64,000 bases of DNA from Adiantum capillus-veneris (taxonomy: Eukaryota > Streptophyta > Polypodiopsida > Polypodiales > Pteridaceae): assembly GCA_014529385.2 (NCBI GenBank), contig CM043950.1:158366545-158430544 (forward strand). The letters are read 5' to 3'. A model generated the notes under the pieces. It made no database searches. It was given only the letters and a program-made list of their open reading frames with translations, and was not told the DNA's origin. The position numbers were made by a program, and so were the translations under genes. Positions 1 to 11,089 of this stretch are shown piece by piece. The first letter of the stretch is position 1, and every line of letters starts with the position of its first letter.

Positions 1-560
1 CTTTGGCCTCAGGGTCATAGGGTGCCTTCTATGCTAGTAGGATACATTATATGGTCTAAGTTTCCACTCTATAGTGTAGGACTAAAAGGTTTGCTCTATG
101 AAGAAACCATGTATACTATATGTTGGCAGTGTATGGCCCTAGGGATAGAAGGAAATCCTAGGGCTATAGGGTGTCCTCTATGCTACTATCGTATGGTCCA
201 AGGGCTAGATAGTGACCAAGGTATCATTTGTGTGATAATTCTCTACTATATATACAAAAACCACTTTATTGGAACTATGGTGTCCCAAGGGCAACAAGGT
301 GCTAATAAAAAGACCTCTATGCTCTATGTTGGCACCCTTTGGTCCCAAGGCCATAGGGAGGTCTTTATGCTAGTAAAATTCCCTCTATGCACTATGTTTA
401 CGTGTATACTTATAAGAAGCCATTTATGCACTATGTTGGCGTCTTATGACCCTAGATCCATAAGATTTCCTCTATGGTAAAAGAGAAAGTGTACATGGGA
501 TATGATGGCATCCTATGGTCCTAGGTCCATAGGGTGTCCTCTATGCTAGCAAATTGTGTA
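1..560. repeat. Palindromic GGCCCTAGGGCC repeat, block 1
   Basis: The block is built from imperfect copies of a short palindrome (core TATGGCCCTAGGGCCATAGG) separated by phrases such as CTCTATGCTAGTA and CTATGTTGGC. The same vocabulary recurs at 1546-2105, 11.09-15.61 kb and 17.1-19.08 kb, so the window starts inside a dispersed satellite-like family. A 152-codon open frame runs through it (22-480), but its protein is low complexity and looks like an artefact of the repeat. Confidence 0.85.
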
Positions 561-1545
561 AGCTAAAAAATGCGATAAATATGCAACACGATATACAAAA
601 TTGAATCATTATCATACATCATACATTTGTTGCTTTACCACACAGTTGAAGGGGTCTTTGCCTTCAAATATCATCATAACATTCAAAAATTTAAATCAAA
701 ATTTCAAGTAGTTTAATTCACAAATGCATTGATCTGTTGGTGGATGGAAGGTCCGGCTCACCATGCACTTTGATTTAGAAATCCTGAGGGGCAAAAGTAT
801 TTGTGTTGGATTCTCCTTATGGCATTGCACATGTTTTGGAACTTGCATTGCCTTCTGCTTCCAATTTAAAAACTTAAACAATGGTTATACATTATACAAT
901 CATTTCTTTGCAATAAACCTTGATACAATGTTCCGATTGCTACATGACAAGCTAAAAAATTCTACTAATCCTAGCTTCTCTCTATTGAAAAAAATTCAAT
1001 ATATAAATTCCAATTCTCTGCATCATCTAGAAGAGAAACAAAATCATAGTTTGGAACAAAATACTCGCACTTTATATCTTTGAATAAAATCTTGTTACAA
1101 TCAAAGAACTAGATCTTCACATAATCCAAAGGAAAAATGCTTCAATAACCATTTATACTACTATCTAAGCAAATAATTGACATTTACAACAAATGTTGAA
1201 TATATGTTTAATCTATTTAGTTGCAATACAGAGATAATTATTTCAAAGAAAATATGTTTAATCTAGTTAGTTGCAATACAAAGATAATTATTTCAAACGC
1301 TTACACCATCAATTCACAATAGAAGAACTTACACCCAACAAAAAATGATCATACATCAATTGTTCAAACTCTCATTTTGGAATTTTGAGGACTAAATACT
1401 TTTTAGTTTTTTCTAGCTTATTTCATTCTCAATAAAATATTAAACCTTAATCACAAGATAAGAAATATATGTCCCTAATGTATATGGACACAAGATATAA
1501 GGCCAACGAAAAATGTTCTTGAAACACTTAAAGAGTCTTTAGGTG
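561..1545. other. AT-rich spacer without a supported gene
   Basis: No domain, LTR end or RNA gene is recognised on either strand. Open frames of about 60-105 codons here (for example 763-1083) carry no recognisable motif and their composition is that of AT-rich intergenic DNA. The one structured element is the short tandem duplication at 1202-1300, listed separately. Confidence 0.6.
1202..1300. repeat. 50-bp tandem duplication
   Basis: Two copies in direct tandem with a period of 50 bp; TTAGTTGCAATACA appears in both copies. They differ at only a few positions, so this is a simple recent local duplication. Confidence 0.8.
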
Positions 1546-2105
1546 ACCTAGAATAACCAACCTATGATCAAAAGGCCATAGGGTGTCATGTGATGTTTTA
1601 TAAGATGTGTCCATAAGAGCTAGGTGATTTGCATCCATAGGGTGATTTAAGTGCTCCTGTGGAGATTCTATGTCACCACCCTATGGCCCTAAGGCCTTAG
1701 GGTATCCTAAATGCTCTTGGATAACTTATGTTTCCCTCTAGAATAGCCCAAATACTCGTGTGCCTGTTTAGAGACTTTATGTAATCTCTCTATATACATA
1801 AGATTGTAGGATATCTGTGTTGATACCCTATGGCCTTAAGGCTGTAGACTAGCCCAAATGCTTATGTGCCCTTTTAAAGACTCTATATAATCACCCCATA
1901 TCTGTAAGATTGTAGGGTAGCCAAATGCTTTTGGGGGATTCTATGTTGACACCCTATGGGCCTAAGGCTATAGAGTAACCCAGATGCTTATGTGCCCTTT
2001 TAGAGACTCGATGTAATCACCCTACATCTGTAAGGTTGTTGGGTATCCCATTTTCTTTTGGGGGATTCTATGGCCCTAGGGCCATAGGGTGTCATGTCTA
2101 CAAAT
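1546..2105. repeat. Palindromic GGCCCTAGGGCC repeat, block 2
   Basis: This contains a perfect 20-bp palindrome at 2068-2087, CTATGGCCCTAGGGCCATAG. Around it are four or five degraded copies with the shared phrases CCCAAATGCT, GACTCTATGTAATCACCC and TTTGGGGGATTCTATG, a tandem unit of about 120-130 bp. It is the same family as block 1 and the arrays at 11-19 kb. Confidence 0.85.
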
Positions 2106-2446
2106 AACTCTATGATCCTCAAGTCATATTGTATTCTTCCCAAACCTCATATGATCAATTAACTTTAAAGTATTACATAATATATATCTTATGACCATAT
2201 ATAAATGTAGAATTCTATTTACCAAAACATGTCCATATAATATCATACACTTAAGTCTAATTCATTTATTGTGAAAAAACTCAAACTCACAAGTTCACAT
2301 TTTTTCAAAGAAAATAAATTGAGAACAATAACAAGACAAACATCAATGTTTTTAACATCAGGGGCATATTTGAGTTGGGACAAATAAAATAAAATGGCAA
2401 CAATAGTAATCTAAATATCAGTAATGTAATATCATGGGTGGCTAGC

Positions 2447-2983
2447 TTAACCTGTTTCCTGTAGACTTTCTAGAATGGCCTCAGCACTTGCATCCAATGG
2501 TTCTTCAATTTCGTCTTCCTCTGAATCCTTGGCATTAGCTTTCTCTGTGTTATCCACACCTACCCACCTTCTAAGATCAAGGTCTTCTTCCACTATGGAA
2601 TGGCAAAGAGATTCCAATTGCGTCATTTGATCACTACTACATGCAACTGATATCACCTTTCTCTGTTGTTGTAGTGCCTCTTTAGTCCCATAGCCTAATG
2701 AGAAGATGTCTATCACTTGATCATCTTCTTTGAGACAGATGCATTTGATTGCGCAACGTACAAAAAAGGATTTGGCAGTGGTCACAGCATCATACTCGTC
2801 GTCATTGATGTAGAGAGTATGCATTGGCTCCAACAATGACTCTTTAACACTAGAGTAGTTGGTGTACTGCTCTCCTTGACTAAAAAATGCCCAAACCCCA
2901 AAAACTACTTCGTGAAGAGCACATGTTTGGATGGTTTCTGATCCCATTAAGGAGCTCAAAGGTAAAACGTGCATTTCATACAA
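2447..2983 (-). CDS. Unrecognised ORF, 178 codons, acidic C-terminus
   Basis: I do not recognise this protein. The first dozen or so codons overlap a gypsy integrase remnant on the opposite strand, so the annotated Met is probably not the real start; the coding-like part is about 2447-2900. It contains a Cys-rich stretch (RCAIKCICLKEDDQVIDIF), then a charged region ending in an acidic tail rich in Glu, Asp and Ala (SEEDEIEEPLDASAE). There is no signal peptide, membrane segment or retroelement motif. It could be the 3' exon of a host gene cut by the neighbouring retroelement, or a non-coding frame. No intron signals were strong enough to extend it. Function unknown. Confidence 0.35.
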   Translation of the reverse strand: MYEMHVLPLSSLMGSETIQTCALHEVVFGVWAFFSQGEQYTNYSSVKESLLEPMHTLYINDDEYDAVTTAKSFFVRCAIKCICLKEDDQVIDIFSLGYGTKEALQQQRKVISVACSSDQMTQLESLCHSIVEEDLDLRRWVGVDNTEKANAKDSEEDEIEEPLDASAEAILESLQETG

Positions 2984-3234
2984 GTTACTATCAACTTATG
3001 GACTTGAATGGGAAAGAGCACTCCAGAAAGGTAAACGGCTATCTCTTGAAGCCTTACTTGAGTCGCCTTCTACCAAAGGATCTACCAGAGCAAAAGGCAA
3101 CTATCCCATGTAAGTATTGTTCCATGAAGCATGAGTGTAACACAAACCAAAATTCCAAGGGGCCAAACAATGAAGATCTTGTCAAGGACTCTGAAGCACT
3201 CTCTTTGGAAAAGATTCTTTATGATGGTACATGA
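2931..3234 (+). pseudogene. Ty3/gypsy integrase C-terminal remnant
   Basis: The frame starting at 2887 encodes a stretch centred on YQLMDLNGKEHSRKVNGYLL followed by KPYLSRL. This is the typical last segment of gypsy Pol after the integrase core (a tyrosine-leucine turn, then VNGxxLKPY). The catalytic domains are missing: upstream sequence is the unrelated minus-strand ORF, so the element is 5'-truncated. About 70 residues follow the motif before a stop at 3232-3234, then come a polypurine tract and a candidate LTR, in the order expected for an element 3' end. Family assignment rests on this one motif. Confidence 0.55.
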
Positions 3235-3249
3235 ATATACCATCATCCT

Positions 3250-3258
3250 GGGGGAGGG
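3250..3258 (+). other. Candidate polypurine tract
   Basis: GGGGGAGGG lies 16 bp past the stop of the gypsy remnant and four bases before a TG that could open a 3' LTR (3263). This is the position where second-strand DNA synthesis of an LTR retrotransposon is primed. Confidence 0.45.
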
Positions 3259-3262
3259 CTAA

Positions 3263-5230
3263 TGATAGCCGTTTTTTCGGCTCTCTGTAATTGCCATAGT
3301 GAGTTATCTCACCCTATCAAATCACTCAAACACTGTGGTTACCCTCACCCTTTCACTGTATATAGGTGCGTGTGAGTTAGGGGACTTTTCCCATATCTCC
3401 TTACTGAAATAAAAAACCCTCAATTAGCTAGTCATTGGGCTAGTTGAGCCAAAAAAATAAAAAATATAAGTATATTATGGCCCATGCGTATGTAAATATT
3501 TCTTTGTATATAGGGCCTAAATAAAAGATTTTTTCATAATTATTTTGGTATTTATTTAAATATTTCTACCTAGGTGTGTGTTATTTATGCTCTGTACATT
3601 GCCTCACCATTACCACAATTTTTCTTACCATTTTTCATACTCTTTATTCCATATAGAAATATTTTCATGTAAGCTTCTCTTATATTTGGTGTAACTCCAC
3701 CCCAACAAAAATCCAAAAAAACTAGTTTTATTTATGTGTATATTTTTTCACTATTGTGATTTTTCCCTTCCTACATCTATTTTGTTTTTTTTTCTAAAAA
3801 ATTAAAACACCAAAAATATTTATCTTTTTATGGTAGCCTCATAATGAGAGAGATTTCTTTTGACCCCTTTATATTTTTTCCACTTATATTATTTATATTT
3901 GACATGTACATATTTTTTAGACCCCTCAATATTTGGTTTTCTTAGTTGTACTATTCACTTATATCGTGATCTCAACAATATCTTCAATTATAGACCTACC
4001 AAATAAAGTCAAGGGTAGGTGGCATGCATACATGCACTATGGAGGGCTCACTCTTGGAGGTATTCAAAAGAATCATCCAAAGAAGGACCCCACAAGGACC
4101 TTGTGTAGTGGAAAAACACGGTCGGTTTTGCTGAATTTTTAAAGTTCACTTGCTCTCCAAATTTGAAAAGGTGATACAAACAAAAGTTGTAGCTCGTGGG
4201 ATGAACTTTTGCCTCAAATTTTTTCATATTTTTTTGAGCTACGAGCTATGAGCTATGATTTTATTAGTGGACCCTAGTTTTCACATGCTATGCAGCCACA
4301 CTCTCTCTTCCACTTTATCATTTTCCTCTTTCACACACACTTCTCCACTCATCATCCCCACCTCTCTCACCACTCCTCTCTGCACCCTACTCACCTTCTC
4401 CTCAACCTTGAAGAATAAGAGAAACCATGGTGAACTCATATCTCCCACACACAATTCCATTCCAAAATTGACCACCTAGTCTCATTTTTCCTCCTCCAAA
4501 TTACCCATATCTATCAAAAAAAACACAAAATTCAGCCTCTTCTCTTAAAAGATAGCATCATGGTGGTTGATTACTCAGCTTCAATTACCTTGTCTCTCAA
4601 GGAAGGTCAAGAGTGGAGAAAAAATGTACCGTCAAAGCTAGTGGACCGTCAACAAGCGTCAAAATTGGCCCTACTCAAGACACTTGGAGCATCAACCTTG
4701 TAAGAAATCCACCTTTTCTTACCTCTTAAGAGTTTTTCTTCCTTATTTGTATCCTACATGGATACTCCCATTGTAAATATCCAATTCCATTTGTAAATTA
4801 ATACTAACTCTACTAACACTAACCCACTATGAAAAGTCCTATCACCTCCATTTCTCTCCTCTCTCTTTCCCCACCAACTTCTTGATAATTCCAAGCAAAA
4901 GAAATTAGATAAATTGCTGAAAATCTAATCCAACCATGGTTAGAGGAGTAACCCTAGCCTTCTAAATTTCTATAAAAGGAGGGTGTAGCTAGCACAAAAA
5001 GGGGGGAGAAGAAAGAGCACTATGCTATAGCTTGAGAAGCCAAGCTCAACCTCTTGAGAAGGAGCTCTTGAGTGGAATCTCATTGGCATTAGGCATATGT
5101 ATGTGTTGTATTAGGGGTGATTAGAAAGGGAACTCTATGCCATTGTAAGAGAGAGTGATCATTAAATTGAGAGTAGGAAATCTATCATTTCTTCTACTAG
5201 AGTAAGCCCAACATTTGCTGAATCAAGGAG
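3263..5230 (+). mobile_element. Candidate long 3' LTR of the gypsy remnant (right end uncertain)
   Basis: It starts TGATAGCC after the polypurine tract; the first bases form a small AGCCG-T6-CGGCT hairpin. A good TATA box lies about 1.7 kb in (4971-4978), as expected for an LTR with a long U3. The right end is not defined: no partner LTR, primer-binding site or target duplication is visible, and the 5230 limit is a guess. No gene is supported inside; the frames at 3933 and 4255 are AT-rich shadows. Confidence 0.35.
4971..4978 (+). promoter_or_regulatory. TATA box
   Basis: TATAAAAG preceded by a pyrimidine-rich segment and followed by a purine-rich leader. Some 270 bp downstream is a short ATG frame (MDTLSPFQREVMDNNDV, 5250-5303) immediately next to a GTAAGT splice-donor-like sequence. 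This fits an LTR or host promoter driving a spliced leader. Confidence 0.45.
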
Positions 5231-5637
5231 GGTGAATTTGGACTAAGCATGGATACCTTGTCTCCCTTCCAACGTGAAGTCATGGACAATAATGATGTGT
5301 AAGTTTCTTGGTTTTTTATTTAAGTTCTTGATAGCTTGTCTCCGGGTATTGTTATCAATTTAGCCATAAATCCCACGTGCAGTAAGAGGGCGACAGGGTG
5401 GAGAGGACTCCCCTGGCCTTAAGACAGTGATTGGGGTGGCTTTTTCTTGTGATGTGTTGTGGTGTAATTTACTCAGGCTATGTTGAACAAATACTAATCT
5501 CACTTTGATTGGTCATGACAGATTTGTAAGAAGGCATTAGTGCAACAAGCACCCCCTTCCCCCTTCTCTCTCTTTCTTACATATATATATTTATGTTTGC
5601 TTGATCATTAACGATACACTTCAAAGCAGCCCGAGCA

Positions 5638-5683
<46 letters not shown>

Positions 5684-5939
5684 TTTTAGTGTGTGAGAGT
5701 ATTCCATTGGTGTTAGGGTTAGTGTAAATTCCTTGCTTGTTTGTGGGTTGCTCTAACGATTCTCCTCTTTTGCGGCCTAGTTCGCTCTTAAACTAGGTGG
5801 TGCCCCTTGTGTAGTTGGGATTTGGCTGGGGGGTTGTTGTTTTGGTTTGTGTTGTGTTGTGCCCCAGCCCCATTGAGCAGCACAGGAGCCTTGAAGGGTG
5901 TCTAGAGGTTGCTCTTCTTGTTGGCCGCCCCGGACCTCT
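5231..5939. other. Spacer, no gene supported
   Basis: Apart from the (TC)n tract at 5641-5680 and the short leader ORF mentioned with the TATA box, nothing is recognised. The right part (about 5765-5935) is more GC-rich and abuts the copia truncation point at about 5940, so it may be the flank of an old deletion breakpoint. Confidence 0.5.
5641..5680. repeat. (TC)20 microsatellite
   Basis: Uninterrupted TC dinucleotide run of 40 bp. Confidence 0.98.
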
Positions 5940-8339
5940 TCAATACTTGGCAATCCTGTCATACCATGCTCTAGAGCCCTGCTTCAAACCATACAAAGCT
6001 TTGAGAAGCCTGCATACATAATCTGGGTAACCTAGATCAACATAACCAGATGGCTGATCCATATACACTTCCTCTTTCAACTCACCATTCAAGAAGGCAT
6101 TCTTTACATTCATTTGATGCATAATCCATCCTCTAGATGCAGCCACTGCTATGACAGCTCTGACAGTCGTCATCTTTGCCACTGGAGCAAAGGTCTCCTC
6201 ATAGTCTATGCCATACGTCTATGCATAACCCTTTGCAACCAGCCTTGCCTTATGACGCTCAATGTTACCATCAGCCTTGTGCTTGGTTTTATACATCCAT
6301 TTACAGCCAATAGCTTTCTTGCCACTTGGCAATGGCACCAACTCCCATTTGTCGTTTGCTTTCAATGCAGCCATCTCTTCATTCATTGCATCATCCCAAT
6401 GCACATTTCCAACTGCATCCTCAAAACATGTGGGCTCCACATCCTGTATCACCTTAGCCATGTAGGCTTGGTGATGCGCTAGATACCCATCATAAGTCAA
6501 TTTATGAACTGGATTTCTGACTCTATTAGATTTTCGCGGTCCTGGGTCACTCATTTGCCCTCTAGCATCTTCTTGTACTTTCCTTACACCAGGTGTCCTA
6601 ACAGCCGGAATTCCAAATTCCTCATCAAGACTTTGTTCAGAACCATCTGAATCCATGTCTACATGTGAAAAACTTGATGATGCATCAGCCATAAAGGGAG
6701 GTTCATCAACCTTTTCTTTTCCTTTTCGTGATACGTTCCCTGTACCTGCTGGTGGAGTAACCTGCGTACGTAGTCTACCATTCCATGGCTTCTCAACAGA
6801 GCCACGAGAAGAGGACTTTTGTGGTCCACTCAAAACCTGTGACTGTGGCCTCACATTTTGTACAACCACATCATCTTTTACATCAGCCCCAATAGTGCCA
6901 TGTGCATTACTGTACCAACTGCTCATCTCATCAAAGACTACATCTCTGCTCACTCGTAATTCTCGTGTAGTAGGATTGTAGCACCTGTACCCCTTTTGTT
7001 CAAGGGAATATCCCACAAGAATACATTTCTCTGCTTTAGGATCCAATTTCCTACGCAACTCATCTGGTACATGCACGTAAGCTATGCAGCCAAATACTTT
7101 CAAGTGTGCCAAATCAGGCTTTGTACCTGTAAACTTTTCCTCAGGTGTTACATCATGCACCGCACCTGTAGGTGTCCTGTTCATAATGTACACAACTGTA
7201 TTTACGGCTTCAGCCCAGAAATGATGAGGCATGTTCTTCTCATTCATCAATGCACGTGCAACCTCTGCAATGTGCCTGTTTTTCCTTTCTGCGACCCATT
7301 CTGTTGTGGAGTATATCTGCATGTAAACTGCCTGCGTATACCATGCATTCGCAGAAAATCTGAAAAATCATTGGAGAAGTACTCTCCCCCTCCATCTGAC
7401 CTCAATGTCTTGATTTGCATATCTCTCTCCTTCTCAATCATGACTTTGAAGTCTTGAAAGTAACCAAACACTTCACTTTTGTTACGCATGAAGTAGACCC
7501 ATACTTTCCTTGTATGGTCATCAATGAAAGAGACATAATACCTGCAACCATGTATACTTGTAGTATCAGTTGGACCCCAAACATCTGTGTGCACCACCTC
7601 AAGTGGCTTTTTACATACATTGCGCTCATGTGGAAATGAGCCCTTTGACTGTTTTCCAAACTGGCATGCTGTACACACTTTATGCATACCATCCACCTTG
7701 AATTTGGGCAAACCTTTTACAATCTGTTTTGATTGCATGCTGCGCAATCTCTGCTCATTGACATGGCCAATGCGTTTGTGCCAAATGTCAACATCAGCCA
7801 CAACACCTGTGCCCTGTGCAAATAATGCAGCTTTTACCTCAGGCATGTCTGCATTCAGCGTAAACATTCTGCCCACACATTGCCCTCTGTGATCAGCTTA
7901 CAGCCATTCTGGAAATCTTCTACATAACAGCCATTTGGATTGAAGCGAACCTACAAACCCTACTCAACCATTTGTCCAGCAGAAACAAGATCCTTTGTAA
8001 TGTTTAGGACATGAAGTACATCTGCTAAGTACTTTGATTTCCCACTCTTTGTATTTAGAGGTATGTCCCCTACATGAGCAATGGGGTGAGCTGTGTCATC
8101 TCCTGTCTGCACATAGCCTGGCACATCTGGTTTGCGCATATCTCTAAACCACTCTCCACGAGACGTCATGTGATTAGAGGCACCTGAATCCACATACCAA
8201 ACATCATCTTGGGTGGAATTCTCTGCAGTCATTGTATTCATTACATGCTGCATAACAAGCATGCACTCGTTTTTGCTGTCATCTGCATCTCTGCTAGTAG
8301 ATGCATAGTTGCCCTGTTCTCTCTTTCCACTTGCTTTTC
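5940..8339 (-). pseudogene. Copia Pol remnant: protease, integrase, partial reverse transcriptase
   Basis: Protease: YVDSGASNHM with the catalytic Asp near 8190. Integrase: zinc-binding HHCC (WHKRIGHVN ... CTACQFGK), first Asp in HTDVWGP, second in LRSDGGGEY. The region holding the third acidic residue lies across a frame change at about 7285-7320, the upstream frame reading TPQQNG and the downstream frame VAERKNRH. After a Ser/Pro/charged linker, RT begins around 6480 (HWDDAMNEEM, GCKWMYKTK, RHKARLVAKGYA), meets an in-frame TAG at 6219-6221, and resumes with [16 protein letters not shown] up to [12 protein letters not shown]. The sequence leaves the family at about 5940. A nonfunctional replication polyprotein. 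Confidence 0.88.
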
Positions 8340-9216
8340 CCTTTGGACAGTCACGTGACATGTGACCTCTTTCACCACAAGTCCAACATTCTCTGCTATC
8401 TGGAGTATGTTGCTGCCTGCTTGATCCTGCACCACGACCTCTTTGACTCCCCCTGCCTTGAGACTAGTTTCCCCTGCCACGTGTATTGTTTTGATTTGAT
8501 TGAACTTCTTGAAATTGGCCCCTGCAACCCCTTGGGCCTCGACCACGACCTCTACCTCTACCTCTGTTGGAGCTAGAATAGAAGGCCTGTTCAAAATTAT
8601 TTCTGCCATGAGAAGAAGATGTGTCAAGGTTCTTCTCCTCAAGAATAAGCATAGAAATCAAGTCTTGGAACACGGGGATGTCGTCTCTTGTATTCATGGA
8701 AGACCTGAAATGTACATACTCATCTCATAGACCATCCAAGCATGCGCGGACAATGTCATCGTCTTCCACTGAGACTTTAATAGATCCAAGAGCCTCAATG
8801 ATACTCTTGATCTTCAAGGCATAATCATTGATTGAGAGGTTGTTCCTCTTAACCTGATTTAGCTCTGACTTTAGTTGAAGCTTCCTGGCCTTGGTGTTCA
8901 CCTCGAAAACTCTGCCTAAGTTTTTCCATGTATTGGCGGGGGTTTTAGCATCTTGTAGATAGCCCATCATGCCATCTGTGATGCTCATAGACAGCCAATA
9001 CATCACTTTGCTCTGGCCTTGTTGCCAGTCCCTCAAAGCTTTCCTTTGTTCTGCTGTAGCATTTGCCTCGGGAATCTCTGGTTCCTTTTCATTGTCTCCT
9101 TCTACATAGACCCAATAACCTTTTCCTTTTAGGAAATTTGTTATTCTGAACTTCCATGCAGGGTAGTTATTTTTCTCAAGCTTCTCAGTAACAATCTGAC
9201 TGAAACCGTCAGACAT
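8340..9216 (-). pseudogene. Copia Gag (nucleocapsid) remnant
   Basis: Gag packages the retrotransposon RNA. Start ATG at 9216. Residues 1-163 show the copia-type gag core: NNYPAWKFRITNFLKGKGYW near the N-terminus, then WKNLGRVFEV and LNQVKRNNLSINDYALKI. An in-frame TGA at 8725-8727 interrupts the ORF after LDGL; the frame continues to an Arg-Gly-rich segment (GRGRGRGRG) and hits a TAG near 8466. A CCHC zinc knuckle, CWTCGERGHMSRDC (C-x2-C-x4-H-x4-C), follows at 8347-8388. The knuckle is intact although the frame is broken at least twice upstream. The start is chosen because it opens the conserved domain about 250 bp past the primer site, normal for copia leaders. Confidence 0.85.
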
Positions 9217-9464
9217 CTTGAAGCACTAAGACAAAATAGCTGCAATCTGCAAAAACCTGCAAATCTGTTGAACTTGCTATAGTGGTACCTGTAACGCTTT
9301 CTACACTCAACGAGTGTCCACAATCAAGCGTACATACAACCACTGTACTTGTACAGTAAATCTATGTATACTGCACTTTGGAGACCTGTTCGGCATCTGG
9401 TCGTGGATTGCGAACAAAGGGGTTGTGATGCTCTTGCTCTCTTAGCCTCTCTTGCCTGCACCAG

Positions 9465-9476
9465 GCTCTGATACCA
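9465..9476 (-). other. Primer-binding site, initiator-Met tRNA type
   Basis: The minus strand reads TGGTATCAGAGC, the classic plant copia primer site complementary to the 3' end of tRNA-iMet. It lies immediately inside the LTR end (CTTTACA, one base between). Confidence 0.92.
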
Positions 9477-9790
9477 TGTAAAGAATGAGGATGCAAGAGA
9501 GCTACACAAGACAAGCACAAAGCACTCAGAGATGGAAAGCTTCTTCTTCTTCTTCATAGAAAAGAGAGTACAAAATGACTAAGTGCTAAAGCTGAAAAGT
9601 AGCACATATGTACATGCGGTCACTAAGTGTGAACTCGCTGGAAGCGTACTAGGCTGGCACTATAAGTGTAGTCCAGCTGTAGAATCACTGGCAGAGATCC
9701 TCCGTGACGGTCACCTAACGTGCCAGTGAGTAAATGTCGTAAGCGGCCAAGACCCGTAGTGGATGCGAGCTCAAGATGTAGAGCTCGACA
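9477..9790 (-). mobile_element. 5' LTR of the copia element (about 314 bp)
   Basis: In element orientation it begins TGTCGAGCTC at 9790 and ends CTTTACA at 9477, giving TGT...ACA termini. The outer end was placed where the flanking ParB-like reading frame is lost and a TG begins. No second LTR is present, so identity cannot be tested. The open frame that reads on through it from the flanking gene (9623-9790) is chance. Confidence 0.75.
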
Positions 9791-11050
9791 TCTCAACAGA
9801 ACACCTGCCTTGGGTTTTGTTGGTTTAGAATATGCAAGCCATTGACTACGGCCATGCTTCAAGACCTCCACATAAGGCTGGTGTTTCATTGCTGCTATTC
9901 TCTCCATGTTCTCCATTTTGGAAATTCGAACAGCAACCTCTTTCGGAGCGTCTATCACTATCCTTGCAGTTCTAAACTTGTAGAACTCTTTTCTCAAAGC
10001 ATACTTAGTGCTATTGTTACGCAAAAAAGCTCTAGACGCTATGATGGAACGCTGACCAGCTAGAATCCAGTAGTGGTATGTTGATAAGTTGTCTCCATAC
10101 ACTTCAGCTGTTTGTAAAGGCATTTTTGTAATTGGGTTATACGGCATCAAGTCTGCTGCACTGGAGACTGGCCTAGAGTGCCCTGCAAATTGCTTCAAGA
10201 GATATTTCACATATACATCTGACAATGGTTTGCATCTATAGCCTTCTGGTGCAAGGTTGCTTTGCTCAACTGGGATCAATTGGGTAAATTGTACACCAAA
10301 TTTAAAATAGTGGTCAATTTCGACGTATCCATCTAGCCCACTCTTAGAAGTTTTGGCAACTTCTTTATCAAGATCTTTTTCTATGGGCTATATAATAGAG
10401 TCCAACACAGCTAAGGATGCTGAGTCCACAACCACTTCCACTGAGGGGGTTCCAACTGTTAGGGTTGCAAGTCCACTAGAATCTCCTGCTTCTTGAGTCT
10501 GTAAGGGCATAACTGAAAGATTTTCTTCGGCCACATTTCCACTATTTTCTCCAAGTGAGGGAGTCTGACTCTCCTTGAGCGTCTTAGATTGATTTGCTGT
10601 ACTTGTGTCTTCATTCTTTCGCTTCTTATTCTTCTTTGTGCTGCTCAATTTACCTAAATATTGATTGAATTTCTTAAAGCCCTCAATATATAACTCTATA
10701 AAGTTCTCACTTGGAGTATCGTCTTGAAGCTCCACCCACCCTCCTTTTGTCATTGTCACTCCTTCATAATCAACCTTCACCAATTTTTGAGCAAAGGCCA
10801 CAGGCTCCAACAAGTAGGAGTCACCATTGAGTAGTTTTACTCCAAGGCATGGAGACATTTCAAGATCTGAACAATCTTTCTTTATCTCCTTGACAATACC
10901 ACAGTCCTTGAAGGGCAATTGCTCTTTATCTTGAAAGAACAAGTGGACTTTCTCATCACTTCCACCATTTGGTAAGTGAAAATCTAGATACCAAGAACTT
11001 GGTGTTGAGCCTGTTGCATCAACTGACTTTGACTTTCTCTTCTGAGACAT
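9791..11050 (-). pseudogene. Plant gene with a ParB/sulfiredoxin-like domain, one stop, 3' end lost to copia insertion
   Basis: About 420 codons from ATG at 11050. The first 220 residues (N-terminal domain with PSSWYLDFHLPNGG, then a Lys-rich segment KKNKKRKNEDTS and a Ser/Thr/Glu-rich linker) end at an in-frame TAG at 10385-10387. The same frame resumes at once (PIEKDLDKEVAKTSKSGLDG) and continues for about 195 codons with YNPITKMPLQTAEVYGDNL, STYHYWILAGQRSIIASRAF and MKHQPYVEVLKHGRSQWLAY. The WILAGQRSIIASRAF stretch resembles the G-x-R/H-R-x-x-A signature of ParB/sulfiredoxin-fold domains (nucleotide-binding or nuclease proteins). The frame is lost exactly at the copia LTR (9790). A possible intron acceptor (TTTTTATAG) precedes the ATG. 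The fold call is from motif recognition only; function unknown. Confidence 0.55.
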
Positions 11051-11089
11051 TTTCTATAAAAAGAATGACATATATTTAGACAAGATGGA

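Larger units (their letters stand above)
5940..9790 (-). mobile_element. Ty1/copia retrotransposon, 3'-truncated, inactive
   Basis: Read on the minus strand: 5' LTR (9790-9477), a primer-binding site for initiator-Met tRNA (9476-9465), gag from 9216, CCHC knuckle, aspartic protease, integrase and the first part of reverse transcriptase. The order protease-integrase-RT is the copia order. It stops at about 5940 within RT, before the YxDD active site, so RNase H and the 3' LTR are gone. In-frame stops occur in gag, after gag, in the protease-integrase link and in RT, with a frame change in the integrase, so it is a dead copy. It was inserted into the ParB-like gene at 9791-11050. Confidence 0.9.

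Noticed and set aside
22-480. 152-codon ORF in the palindromic repeat
   Set aside because: Its protein is a translation of the repeat words; similar frames occur in all arrays on both strands.
5777-6021. Overlapping ORFs at the copia truncation point
   Set aside because: They read across the junction between RT and unrelated flank with no conserved motif.
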